The translations under genes were made by a program, and so were the position numbers. Of a stretch of 64,000 nucleotides of DNA, positions 12,431-22,779 are shown one piece after another. The stretch is from Deroplatys truncata (Eukaryota > Arthropoda > Insecta > Mantodea > Mantidae). Position 1 is the stretch's first letter, and each line of letters starts with the position of its first letter. The notes beneath the pieces were generated by a model. The model saw nothing but the letters and a program-made list of their open reading frames with translations. It searched no databases and was not told where the DNA came from. Location: NCBI GenBank assembly GCA_030765065.1, contig CM060982.1, positions 14,381,630 through 14,445,629 of the forward strand. The letters are read 5' to 3'.

Positions 12431-13389
12431 TCTTTGTCTTGTACCTTTCCCACTTAAATGCAAAGTATGGTGTTCATCCGAGTTTTTATTTTTTGGTTAT
12501 GCTGTTCACTCAAACGAGTTTTTGTAAAATGCATATCTAGTGAGGGCACCTTAAAACGTTTATTGAAATTTGGATATCGACTTTTTTGGTTAGAACACAT
12601 TACTTCCTCTACCCTACCATAGATAAGCGGTAGAGAAAGTAATTATCTTCACGATCGTCAATTCTGACTATTCATAATATACAAACGTGTGCCAGGCTGC
12701 TTTTGGTTTTCGTCTTCATTAAGAGAAATCCTTGAGGTTTATGTGATTGGCAATTCATTGTATTCTTACAATTATCTACCAGTTTTAAATCCTAATCATG
12801 GAGATAGCAACAGATGTCTCAAAGATTAGATAACCTCCAGTGTTTGTTTGGCGATTGTGAAACTGCTGTATCTGCTCTCCTTGGTCAGTTTTCTTCTCGG
12901 CGTTTACAAACCATTCCATGGAATATACGTTAATTAAAACATTACTTTATTTAATCTTAAACTTTATAAACAGGAAAACGTGCACACGGAGTATGAAATA
13001 TGAATAACTTTATAATTCATGAGAGGAACACTAAAGGTGCCATACGTTGTTGGATGTTGTACATCCTGATGGTGAGTACAATGATTATTGCAGCTCTCTT
13101 GGCAATAAGTACATTGGGATGGGAGATTTCGAATTAAAACTTCTGATGAAGGATGATAGGTTCTAGATAGAGCGGAGAAGACCATACATGCTGATATATG
13201 TACTACTACTACTGCTACTACTAGCACTAGTAATTATTATTATTATTGTTGTTATTAGTATTATCATTCAACGTTATTATCGTCAGTAATTGTGGATATT
13301 ACTGTGATGAAATGCAAACTAGGAACAAATAAATTCACTCTGTATAGTGACTGGATGACTGCTTTAAAAATAGTTGACCTGTGCTAGTC
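12431..13389. other. AT-rich spacer, no gene recognised
   Basis: No convincing coding or structural feature. A mixed TAC/TTA/ATT trinucleotide-rich stretch occurs at about 13198-13262. Confidence 0.5.
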
Positions 13390-14150
13390 GAAGACTATCC
13401 TGCTTCTTTCTTCTTCTACAAGGTATTAGGCCCGTCGATCTGTTCCGTCCTCATTTAAACATGTCGCTCCATCTTGGAATTGGTGTACCTAATTGGCGAT
13501 AGGTTTATAAGTTGATAATATTTGTTGTATTTCTTCCTCTTCCATCCTTAGTATGGGTAGGTACCAGTTAGTTTTATTTTCATTCATGTTTTCATTTAGA
13601 TTGTATATATTTAGCTTTCTTCAGATTTCTTCCTTTCTTTGTTTATCTGGAAAGGCATATCCGGCTACTGCTCTTAGGGATTTCATTTCTGCTACTTATA
13701 TTCTTTCCTATTTGTCCTGTTCATAGTTTAGTTTTCACTACCACGTGTTGCCACTGTCACTGTCATTACTTTATAAAATTTCCTTGTTTTGCTTTGCCGT
13801 CTTTTTCTTTAACGTTCTCCTTATTGTTTCCATTCATTTGGCTTTTTTATTTAGTTTTATATTTAGGCGTAGGTGATAATTTAAAGCCTGGATAGTTAAA
13901 ACTAGAGACTTGCATTATTTCTTCATTAATAACTAACTCACATCTTACATGATTCTTCCCTTTAAAAGCCACTGATTCTGTTTTGGCTGTTGAAATCTTT
14001 AAATTAGATATCTCCATAATATCTTTCAGGTTATTAATACTTCCGTGTCAACCATCTTCCGTTTCCAAAAAATAACCCGATTGTCAGCAAATAAAGCTGC
14101 TTTTGGCTTTTTTGAGGACTTTATTGCAAAATGCTGATCTTCCCCATATC
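13390..14150 (-). pseudogene. Non-LTR RT C-terminal remnant (second family)
   Basis: Minus-strand translation gives LFADNRVIF (normally FADD) near 14090, then NLKISTAKTESVAFKGK near 13980-14030, the usual sequence after the YADD box in many arthropod non-LTR RTs. It ends with MKSLRAVAGYAFPDKQRKEEI near 13625-13690, typical of the C-terminal tail. Stops and shifts occur, and the second catalytic Asp reads as Asn. It is unrelated to the 6.7-12.4 kb family. Confidence 0.6.
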
Positions 14151-14728
14151 CGCATAAGAGCTTAGTCTTTTGCGGGAATATCTTCTAAACACAGAGCATT
14201 AATTTTAATGAACTCCACAGATGAGATTGTTTCAATATGTATTCTATTCCTGTTTCTTTTAAATTATTGATGACGATGAAAAAGTGAGTGGCACTTTCGA
14301 AGCTAGCACGCAGGCTCTTAGAAACTTTGTGCCTCTTGAGCTGGACTTTCAATGACATCCAATGGTCGCGATAAAACGAAACATGTCCTTGGTATTTGCC
14401 CTTCATTTATTTTCAAGTTCTAAGAAAAATAAGCATAAAGGCGAGTGTCTATGCATAGTAAAGTCTTCGTACTCCATAGTATATGCTCAGAGGTTTCATT
14501 ATCGCTTTCACATTTCCTCCATAAGGGGCCTTGCACAAGTCCCATTTTGTGCAAATGTCTACGCAGTGTGTTATGACCCATAAGGTAGCTAATGACACAT
14601 CTGGATTCAGATACACGAGACGTGTTTTTAAAGTAGGTATCGTTTTAATATTTTGGCGCTGCAGCGCTGTAGTCGCGATTTTGAGCATGCGAGATCACTT
14701 CTCGACTCATTAGGCAGCCAGACGCAGC

Positions 14729-15053
14729 TATGAGCGATGATCACTTTGTTTTTCCTGTTAGAGAATTTCGAACGACCCACCAACTATGAAGTCAGATTAT
14801 TAATTCGTTTTTTGTATGCGAGAAATGTTTCGCCCATAAACATTCATCGCCAATTTTGTGAGGTTTGTGGTGTAACAATAATGAGTGACAACGCTCGGCC
14901 ACACACAGCCAAACAAACTCAAGAATTGATTGCATAATTCGTTTACAAACAATTCGACCACCTCACCTACAGTTCGGATTTAGCACCAAGGGTTTTTTGT
15001 CTTTTTATTTAAAGAAATTCCTTGGTAGAAAACATTTCAACGATGATAATGTT
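14729..15053 (+). pseudogene. Mariner transposase pseudogene, 5' part
   Basis: Reads NYEVRLLIRFLYARNVSP, the N-terminal helix-turn-helix region of mariner transposases. After about 30 more residues it jumps directly to DNARPHTAKQTQELIA, the block around the second catalytic Asp. The middle of the gene, including the first catalytic Asp, is therefore deleted. It continues toward the FLGGKHFNDD-type region near 15020-15050 and stops exactly where LTR-B begins. The rest resumes at 20572. Confidence 0.75.
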
Positions 15054-15897
15054 TGAGGCAGTATTTTATATCACAACACTGTGAATGCCAGAGTGATTGT
15101 AGTGTAAATTAACATTATGGTATGACAATTATTTTAGATGTTTGTTAGCTATAAGCAGGAAATAAATTTACACGGCCTCACTGAAACTGACAATAGGAGT
15201 AGGTAACAATGAAGCGATGGGGTGAGTTGTTTATCAATTAGAAGAGACAAACAAATGACGTCAGGGTAGCGCGCCTTTCTTTAGAAATGGAGGGAATATC
15301 TTCCCTAGAGCATATGTTTTAGTAATTATGATTGGCGTATAAAATAGACGCTAATGTTGGCGCGATTTATTAACCAATAGCAGCTCTATTATAATGTTTA
15401 GGCATATCGGGATGCGGGAGTTCTTGAGCTAAAGGCAACTGTCACGCAGTTCTACAAAATCATTCACGAGGTAAACGTCGCGCAGTTCAAAGAAATCTCT
15501 CTCGCGAGTTACACGTCAGCCAGTTCTAAGGAAGCATTCATGAGGTACACATTACGCAATTCTACAGAATCTCTCGCGTCGTAAAGTTAGTTATAAAATG
15601 TGAAGTAAGCGTACGACAGTAATTATATTCGGAAATATAACAGTTTCACTCAGGCGTGTATATAGATTACAGATGTGAACTATTAATTAAGTGTGACGGC
15701 AATAAAAGTGTGAAAAGGAATTCTTTTATCTGTGTTATCTTTTGGTAACAACTCCTTTCCGTTTACACGCCCTGATCAGAGATACTTGCTCGACTGAGTA
15801 ATAATAGCTAGCCGGAGGACAAAGAACCCAAAATTCAAAATAGTAAAACAATAAGAGGTGCCAGCAAATAAGATAACACGAACAGATTACTGAGACA
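15054..15897 (+). repeat. LTR-B 5' LTR
   Basis: 844 bp, TG...CA bounded, clearly alignable end to end with 19721-20571. Shared internal landmarks include TATTTTATATCACAACACTG near the start and a series of ACGCAGTTCTACA-type short repeats. Confidence 0.9.
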
Positions 15898-15900
15898 AAT

Positions 15901-15985
15901 TGGCTCCCAGAACGTGGGGCGAAATAATCAGGAAGGGACGAAATAACCAGGAAGGGGCGAGATAACCAGAACGTGGAGTGAATGG
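15901..15985 (+). promoter_or_regulatory. LTR-B primer-binding site and leader repeats
   Basis: TGGCTCCCAGAACGTGG begins 3 nt after the LTR; TGG is the complement of a tRNA CCA end. It is followed by about three imperfect copies of a unit like GAAATAACCAGGAAGGG(A/G)CG (to about 15960) and a further AACCAGAACGTGG echo of the site itself. Confidence 0.6.
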
Positions 15986-16305
15986 AGCAGTATAATTAAC
16001 TACAAGACGCAGATCCCAGAAACAACCACCAGAAAGACCGACGACTAGGATGAGAGGACATCAGTAACTACAATAACAGAAGGCAACAGAGGAATTCGAC
16101 TACAACGAACTTAGTGACTACAGGACACTAAGACAGCGAGACGACGCAGATCCATCGTAGTACGACGCAGAGGCGACATATACATCTAGGAGAGAGGGGC
16201 AGGAAACTGGACATCAAAACAACGTCATCAGATAACATCATAAAGTTTAGAAAAGTGTAAATTTTGTGTGTATCCTAAAACAAAACAAAAATTGTGAGAA
16301 ATTAA

Positions 16306-17401
16306 ATGTTGTTGAGAAGTGGAAAGATTAAGAAAACAATGTCTAGTAATAATACTGAAGAAACAATTATGGAAGGGGGTAATGTAACAGTTGGCCATAA
16401 TTCAATGCAGGTTACGGAAAATAGCTCAAACAATGTAGGATTTGAGGGAGGAAATATTAGTGAAGAAAGTGAGAATAGAATAGCAGGAAATGCTAATTTT
16501 GATGCTGGTATGATGACGAAAATGCTGAGAAATTTTACAGATCAATTAAGGAAAGATATGGAAAAGAATAACAGGGAAGAGGGAAGATAGTGGTAAGAGT
16601 ATTACAGATCAATTAAGGGAAGATATGGAAAAGAGTAATAGGGAATTAAGGGAAGATATTAGTAGGAGTTTAGAACAAAAACTAACTCAGAGTAATGAGA
16701 AATTGGAGCAAAAATTAGATCAAAACAGGGAAGAAATTGAAAAGAAGTTTATGGAGCTAGATAGCAGTATGATAAGAATAAGAAATGAAAATCAGGAAAT
16801 GATAGCAAGTGAGATAGGAAAAGTTTCAATGAAAATGTCAGACATGAGCAGGGAAATATCTAACCAAAAAAGTGAGGTTGATACTAAGTTTGAACATGTT
16901 AGTGTAAAATGTACAGAGTTAGGAAGTCGAATGAGTAGCATTTCAAGTGAGCTAAGAGAGATGAATGCAGATTTAATTCAGGTGCAAGTTAATTTCAGAG
17001 GCGAGATATCTCAAATACAGGAGTCGGAAACACAAAGAAATAAGTTGTCCGAAGAAGTTAAAGTTTTGTCTATAGATTTGAATCAAAAACTAACTTCTGA
17101 AATTAACAAGCACCAAACTGTTCAAAATGAAAACAATAAAAAATTGGAACCGACAATAGAAACTCTGCAAGGCCGCCCTGTAAATAGCTTAGAATTGAAT
17201 TCAAGGATCAATATATGTGATGTCAATGTATCTGATGCACAGAATAATGATAGAGCTGTTTCCTCAAGTATGACTAATAATGTGAGTGACGCGGCGACTT
17301 CATCCATAGCCCACGTCAAAACTCAGAGTGCACAAGTAACATTAGAGAATTTAAATATGGGAATAAGGGACATTCAAAACTATAATTATATCTTAAAGTG
17401 A
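16306..17401 (+). pseudogene. LTR-B gag, coiled-coil N-terminal part
   Basis: Starts MLLRSGKIKKTMSSNN. One frameshift near 16590-16625 breaks it. The second segment is long, Glu/Lys/Asn-rich and strongly heptad-like (for example LEQKLDQNREEIEKKFMELD), so a coiled coil is predicted over roughly 150 residues. The reading frame ends at a TGA at 17399 and continues in another frame at 17403. It probably mediates Gag multimerisation (inference). It lies between the leader and the capsid-like segment. Confidence 0.65.
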
Positions 17402-17402
17402 T

Positions 17403-18125
17403 TTGCCACTTCCAAAATTTAGTGAAAACTCCAATCCAGTACAGTTTATTGCAGACTTATCAGAGTACTTTCAAATTAAAAACATACCAGAAACACTGAA
17501 AATTGTAGTTGTTAAAAGATGTTTGGATCAGAAAACTTTAGATTGGCTACAAATGGTATCAGGGGGCGAAATTTCATATCAATCTTTTCAGAGGTTATTC
17601 ATGAACAGATTTTGGAATGTTATGGTACAGCACATAATACGAGCGATGCTTAGCCATGAACAATTTGATCCACGAGAGGGAATATCAATGATTGATTATT
17701 TACTAAAACATGCAAGTCAGGTTAGGAACTTGTCACGTCCGATCAATGAGGAAGATTTCGTGAGTTTGCTCACAAGGCATTATCTTTTAAGGATACAAAA
17801 TTATTTATTAATTGCAAAACCACGCAGTATCTTTGAGATGACAGAATTAATGTCAGTTTTGGAACAACAGGAAGAAGATATATCTCGAGAGTGTGAGCAT
17901 AGATTTTTAGACGTGCGAGATAGACAAAATTACAAAGGTAGCCATTATCACCAAAGCAGAGGACAAAACAGACGTCATGAGAATAATACCAGGCAACGAT
18001 ACCAATCATACGTTCCAAATTTTGAAAGACCGAGGATAGATGGGAGACCAGGTCGGCAGGAACAAATAAATTACGTTAGGACAGAAATATTGCGAGATAG
18101 AGGTCAAGATCAAGGAAGGCGTTAG
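17403..18125 (+). pseudogene. LTR-B gag, capsid-like part with Arg-rich tail
   Basis: Opens LPKFSENSNPVQFIADLSEY, the usual wording at the start of the retrotransposon Gag capsid domain (ENPxxF), and continues as a helical 170-residue segment. The last about 60 residues are rich in Arg, Gln and Asn and contain no CCHC knuckle. RNA binding, if any, would depend on this basic tail. There is no start codon of its own; it is the frameshifted continuation of the upstream part. Confidence 0.7.
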
Positions 18126-18443
18126 TCAGGCAAAGGGGAAATTTCACTCACTGGAGGGAAAGCACTAATCGGGAAAGATCCGAGGAAAGGCAAGAAAATT
18201 ACGTGCCAAAAATACATAATTTCAGAAATCGAGGATTTCGAACTCGAGGAAGGAGAACTCAAAACAGTGGGAGCGAAAATGAGATAAATTTAGTGCCGGT
18301 TAGGAATGGCAGTCCCGTTCATGAACATGGAAGTAACCAGGAAAACTGTCAATAGACTCCTGTGCAGTAGGTTCTCAGGACGTCTTTAATAATTCAGTAT
18401 CCATTACCAAAATAAACAATATGCCTACACACACACACTCTGT

Positions 18444-18935
18444 ATGAAGACAGCAGCAAAAAAGGATGAGGAAAACTTCGAGTCACCTCATATTAAGATA
18501 GAAATCGCGAAGAAAGAGATTATTGCGACTATAGATTCCGGTTCATCAGCTTCAATTTGTTCGCAGAAATTTTATATAAATTTGATAAATGAAGCTAACA
18601 AAATTATTGTTCTTCCCACCAGTAATTTAGTTTGTCGTGTTGCAATCGGAATAACGACACAGGTCATAAAAACATAAGCTCTACTAAATATACTTATCAG
18701 CGGAGAAAATTTCGAGCTGATGTTTCTAATTGTAAACCATTTGATTTGTGACATAATTTTAGGATGTGACTTCCTACATGAATATGAAGCACGTATAGAT
18801 TTTAAATATGAGGAGTTAAAAATGACAAAACATAATAGAGAAATAAAGGTACCGTTTATAAAAGAGAAGGTATCGGTCATTGAGAGGACAAAGGAAGAGG
18901 AAGATTTTTTGAGCAAGAATTTTTGGTGCAAATAA
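18444..18935 (+). pseudogene. LTR-B aspartic protease
   Basis: Retropepsin signature IATIDSGSSASIC (active-site DSG) near 18527-18565, and the distal DIILGCDFLHEYEARIDF block near 18750-18805, as in gypsy proteases. A TAA at about 18675 separates the halves. The protein ends at 18935 with no RT following, which is unusual because protease normally leads directly into RT. Confidence 0.7.
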
Positions 18936-19720
18936 TGGAAATAGATGAAATAGAAGACTAAGAAGATCAAAAGTAAATCCAGGATAAGTAGAGCTAAACT
19001 GCAGAACAAAGTTTTGGAATGTAGGAGGGTTAACTATATATAATTGTCATAAGGAAGGATAAATAAATGCAGGACAGAAATAAATGTTTAAAGGGGAAAA
19101 AGAACATTTTCTTAGTAAACTGTAGCCACATTTAAAAAAAGGCATGTAATAAGGACAATTTAATGTCATATGAAAGTAAAAGTATGTAGATATAATTCAA
19201 AGAGTATTGTGAATATAAAGTACAAGACAATAAAAATGGTAAAGATAATTAAAGCCAAACATTTATATAGCACACAGATAATGTGAAATTATGTCTTAGA
19301 ACTAAGAGATGTAAATATATTTGTGTAGTGGGTGAATATTTTTTGTAAATATGTTCAATAATTACAAAATGAACCAGGGTAAACACCTTGAGTGTATATA
19401 TTTCTATGTCAATAATCTAAGAAAGTATAACCATTTTGTAACAGTGACCTAAATACTTCAGGGTACAGTATTTGCTGTATAAAAAAACTTATAATGTCAG
19501 ATGTATGCATATAAACACATTAGACCCGAGCCAGCGAATAGTGACGAGAAAAAGGCAAGGTGTATAACGTATGTAAGATGCGTGTGCAGTGTTACGTAGT
19601 GATAAATACAAGATGTGTTACAGATGTGTGTGTTACAAGATTCAGGAGACTAAAAACCAAATTATAAAATTTAAAAAAAAAGGTTGTAAGTATATATAAT
19701 TATGTTTCTAGTGGGGCATA
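18936..19720 (+). other. LTR-B 3' untranslated region and polypurine tract
   Basis: AT-rich, with no open frame of note. AGTGGGGCATA at 19710-19720 directly abuts the 3' LTR and serves as the likely polypurine tract. This segment stands where RT, RNase H and integrase should be. Confidence 0.6.
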
Positions 19721-20571
19721 TGAGGCAGTATTTTATATCACAACACTGTGAATGCCAGAGTGATTGTAGTGTAAATTAACATTATTGTATGACAATGATT
19801 TTAGATGTTTGTTAGCTATAAGCATTGTTAGGAAATAAATTTACACGGCCCCACTGAAACTGACAATTGGAGTGGGTAACAATGAAGCGATGGGTGAGTC
19901 GTTTATCAATTAGAAGAGACAAACAAATGACGTCAGGGTAGCGCGCCTTTCTTTAGAAATGGAGGGAATATCTTCCCTAGCGCATATGTTTTAGTAATTA
20001 TGATTGGCTTATAAAACAGACGCTAATGTTGGCACGATTTATTAACCAATAGCAGCTCTATTATAATGTTTAGCCATATCGGGGTGAGGGAGTATAAATT
20101 CTTGAGCCAAAGGCAAGTATCACGCAGTTCTACAAAATCATTCACGGGATAAACGTCGCGCAGTTCTAAGAAATCTCGCGAGCTAGACGTCAGGCAGTTC
20201 TAAGGAAGCATTCATGAGGTACACATTAGGCAATTCTACAGAATCGCTCGCGTCGTAAAGTTAGTTATAAAATGTGAAGTAAGCGTACGACAGTAATTAT
20301 ATTCGGAAATATAACAGTTTCACTCAGGCGTGTATATAGATTACAGATGTGAACTATTACTTAAGTGTGACGGTAATAAAAGTGTGAAAACAAATTCTTT
20401 TATCAGTGTTATCTTTTAGTAACAACTCCTTTCCGTTTACACGCCCTGATCAGAGATATTTGCTCGACTGAGTAATAATAGTTAGCCGGAGGACAAAGAA
20501 CCCAAAATTCAAAATAGTAAAACAATAAGAGGTGCCAGCAAATAAGATAACACGAACAGATTACTGCGACA
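19721..20571 (+). repeat. LTR-B 3' LTR
   Basis: 851 bp copy of 15054-15897 with small substitutions and indels, such as an added TATAA-containing segment near 20093. Ends GCGACA, followed by TGTG and then the resumed mariner coding sequence. Confidence 0.9.
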
Positions 20572-20720
20572 TGTGAAACAAGAAATACACAATTGGCTTT
20601 CATCACAGGCGGCATTATTCTTTGACGAAGACATAGAAAAAGTTGGCAGCGAAAGACAACGCTGAATTCACAAACTACCATCAGCGGAACATGAAAAATA
20701 CACAGCTGGCTAAGTAAGAG
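20572..20720 (+). pseudogene. Mariner transposase pseudogene, 3' part
   Basis: Reads VKQEIHNWLSSQAALFFDED, the mariner C-terminal segment, exactly continuing the frame interrupted at 15053. Reading fades after about 20645 into stops. The continuity across 5.5 kb shows that LTR-B landed in an existing mariner copy. Confidence 0.75.
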
Positions 20721-21798
20721 ACAAAAACATGGGAAATGCAGCATACATAAGGGGGCGCTCAAAACATACTAAACAAAAACATGATAGAATAAGGCAAGCT
20801 AAAAATGAGATTCACTTAAAAGGTATGAATTTCCGGTGTTTCATGTCCAATATATAATGTGACGCTAAGGGCCACCGCAGTTAAGGAGCGTCCATAAATA
20901 AAACTCAATATAATTTTATTTAACTCAAAAGGCATAGGAAGGAGACTCAGGAGAGACGTAAAACGTGATCTTGTAAAGCCTATCATAATAAAAAATGCAA
21001 AGAATAATGGTTTTAAATAAAATATACATTAAACAGAAGAAGTGACATAAAAGCGCTACAACAAATAGCTGTGCCAGAATAAATGTTTGGCTTATAACGA
21101 CATGAAAGGTATAAAGAAAATACGAAAAGTGCTATACAAGGCACTTAACATAATTATCAAAGAAAATGTAACTTAATGTATACAAACAGAGCACACAATA
21201 ACAAAATAACAACGCGTGTTGCGAGGTCTAGCATTTGATGCAGCTATAGATATATACAACGAAAATTAAGCATTTCTGCGTAATAATGCTAATAACTATA
21301 ACATAGCATCAAACTATCACCGTACAGTATAACTTCATACAAACTCTCACCACACTCACCCATAGCACTAGAAGAATGTAAAGGATCAAGTATGCCTGCC
21401 CAAGCCTTAGGTGAGAAGGATTCCCACAGAAAACTAATGGACCCATCTACAAACTACACGTGCATAACTACTATCGCAGTACATAAATCAACCAGGGAGA
21501 AATAGCCTCCAGGACACAAATACATCTAACACAGGAAACACAGAAAGAAGAAAAAAAGCGGATCCCAAAGAAAGAAACGTGAAAAAAGAGGGTAAACAAC
21601 GCAGGTAGAAAAAAGGGTTCCCTGTCCGTTCGCGAGAAGGCGAGGTCCAAATGAAAGGAACGAGCAGGGATCATCAGCGAGAAAGCCAGTTAATCGTGAG
21701 CGTTGGTGCGAGAGGCCGTGCTAGAAAGCAAGATTAATTAGACATAAGTTTTAATCGTGAAGCATGGGCCGTCGTTCGAGCACCTGTAGTACAGTCCT
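20721..21798. other. Spacer, nothing recognised
   Basis: No coding similarity that I can support. It may include the 3' end or LTR of the minus-strand retroelement whose integrase remnant lies at 21799-22500. Confidence 0.4.
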
Positions 21799-22500
21799 CT
21801 AATATGCAGGAACGTTATTAACAATCTTAAGATTGCGGAATGCACCTACAAAACGCGGAGCAAGTTTATGGATGTATGCCACAGCCGCATCGCTCTGGAG
21901 GTGCGAGAGTAGAATAACCAAATCACCCACACGAAACGGCGCCGGTCGCCGTTGTCGATTATAACGTGCAGCCCTTCTATGGAAATCGTCCTGCAAGGAG
22001 CGTACTGCAGATTCGCAGCTATCAGCTAGCTCTCCGGAATCAAAAGTTTATGGAACTAGACGGGAAAGATTCCAGAAATAACTTAGAGCGCAAGTAGGCA
22101 TTAAGTTAAACGTTAATAAACAACATTTGCCGGTGCGCTTCAGGAATGAACGTTTTACGTTTAAACTGAAATTCCGCGAGAAAATGACCCCAGGAAATAT
22201 AATTACTGGGATGGACTGAAATCAGGACAATTAAGGGTGGGATCAACCCTTTCGGCCAAACATGGTGATATACGTAGGAATATAATGCCTTTGTTAAAGA
22301 GAGAAGTGCGGAAAACACGCGCACCAAAGCAAGAAGCATCATCGGACACCAAAATAGCGGGGATACTGAAAGAAGCAAGAATTAAGGACAAGACGGACCA
22401 GAACTGAAATGCGGTAGCCGCTCTAATGGTATATAACCGAATAAACTTCGTGAAGGCGTCTATAATACGCACAAATAAGCATTTCCAAGCGGAGTACGCG
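21799..22500 (-). pseudogene. LTR-retrotransposon integrase remnant
   Basis: Minus strand. IDAFTKFIRLY near 22440-22470 fits the first-Asp region of a retroviral-type integrase core. SIPAILVSDDASCF near 22315-22355 holds the second Asp. The piece at 21996-21799 (FHRRAARYNRQRRPAPFRVGDLV) is the C-terminal integrase segment. Several frameshifts separate these. It abuts the end of the Maverick polymerase pseudogene at about 22780, and neither element is complete there. Confidence 0.6.
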
Positions 22501-22779
22501 GCAACGGACCGATATAGTCCATGAAAGGCCCTCCCATAGGGTCTTATGCCACACTAGAATTCCAAAACCCAAATCTCGTGTTTTGAGGAGATTTGGAATA
22601 CAGACAGATATCGCAAGACCTAACCAATCGGGAAGTATTTCGTACAAACCATGCCAAATGGAATACTCTTGAATTTTCGATTTGGTTTTAAGAATACTGG
22701 TGAGCTCCGAAAGGCGAAGTGTGAAAGTATTGTAACACAACTGGATCGAGCACATTGGGTGATGTATGTGCCGTAAAAT

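Larger units (their letters stand above)
15054..20571 (+). mobile_element. LTR-B retroelement, Gag-protease only
   Basis: About 5.5 kb bounded by direct LTRs starting TGAGGCAG and ending GCGACA or GAGACA. It has a primer-binding site (15901), a two-part gag, a protease and a polypurine-like tract (19710). There is no RT, RNase H or integrase: after the protease, about 780 bp of AT-rich noncoding sequence leads straight to the 3' LTR. It sits inside a mariner pseudogene. Flanks are TGTT on the left and TGTG on the right, an imperfect 4-bp duplication. A solo LTR of the same family at 31123-32000 has a perfect ATTT duplication. Confidence 0.85.

Noticed and set aside
15054-20571. CRISPR-like or satellite array from the repeated ACGCAGTTCTACA blocks in the LTR
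   Set aside because: The blocks are irregular, lie within both LTRs, and have no spacer structure.
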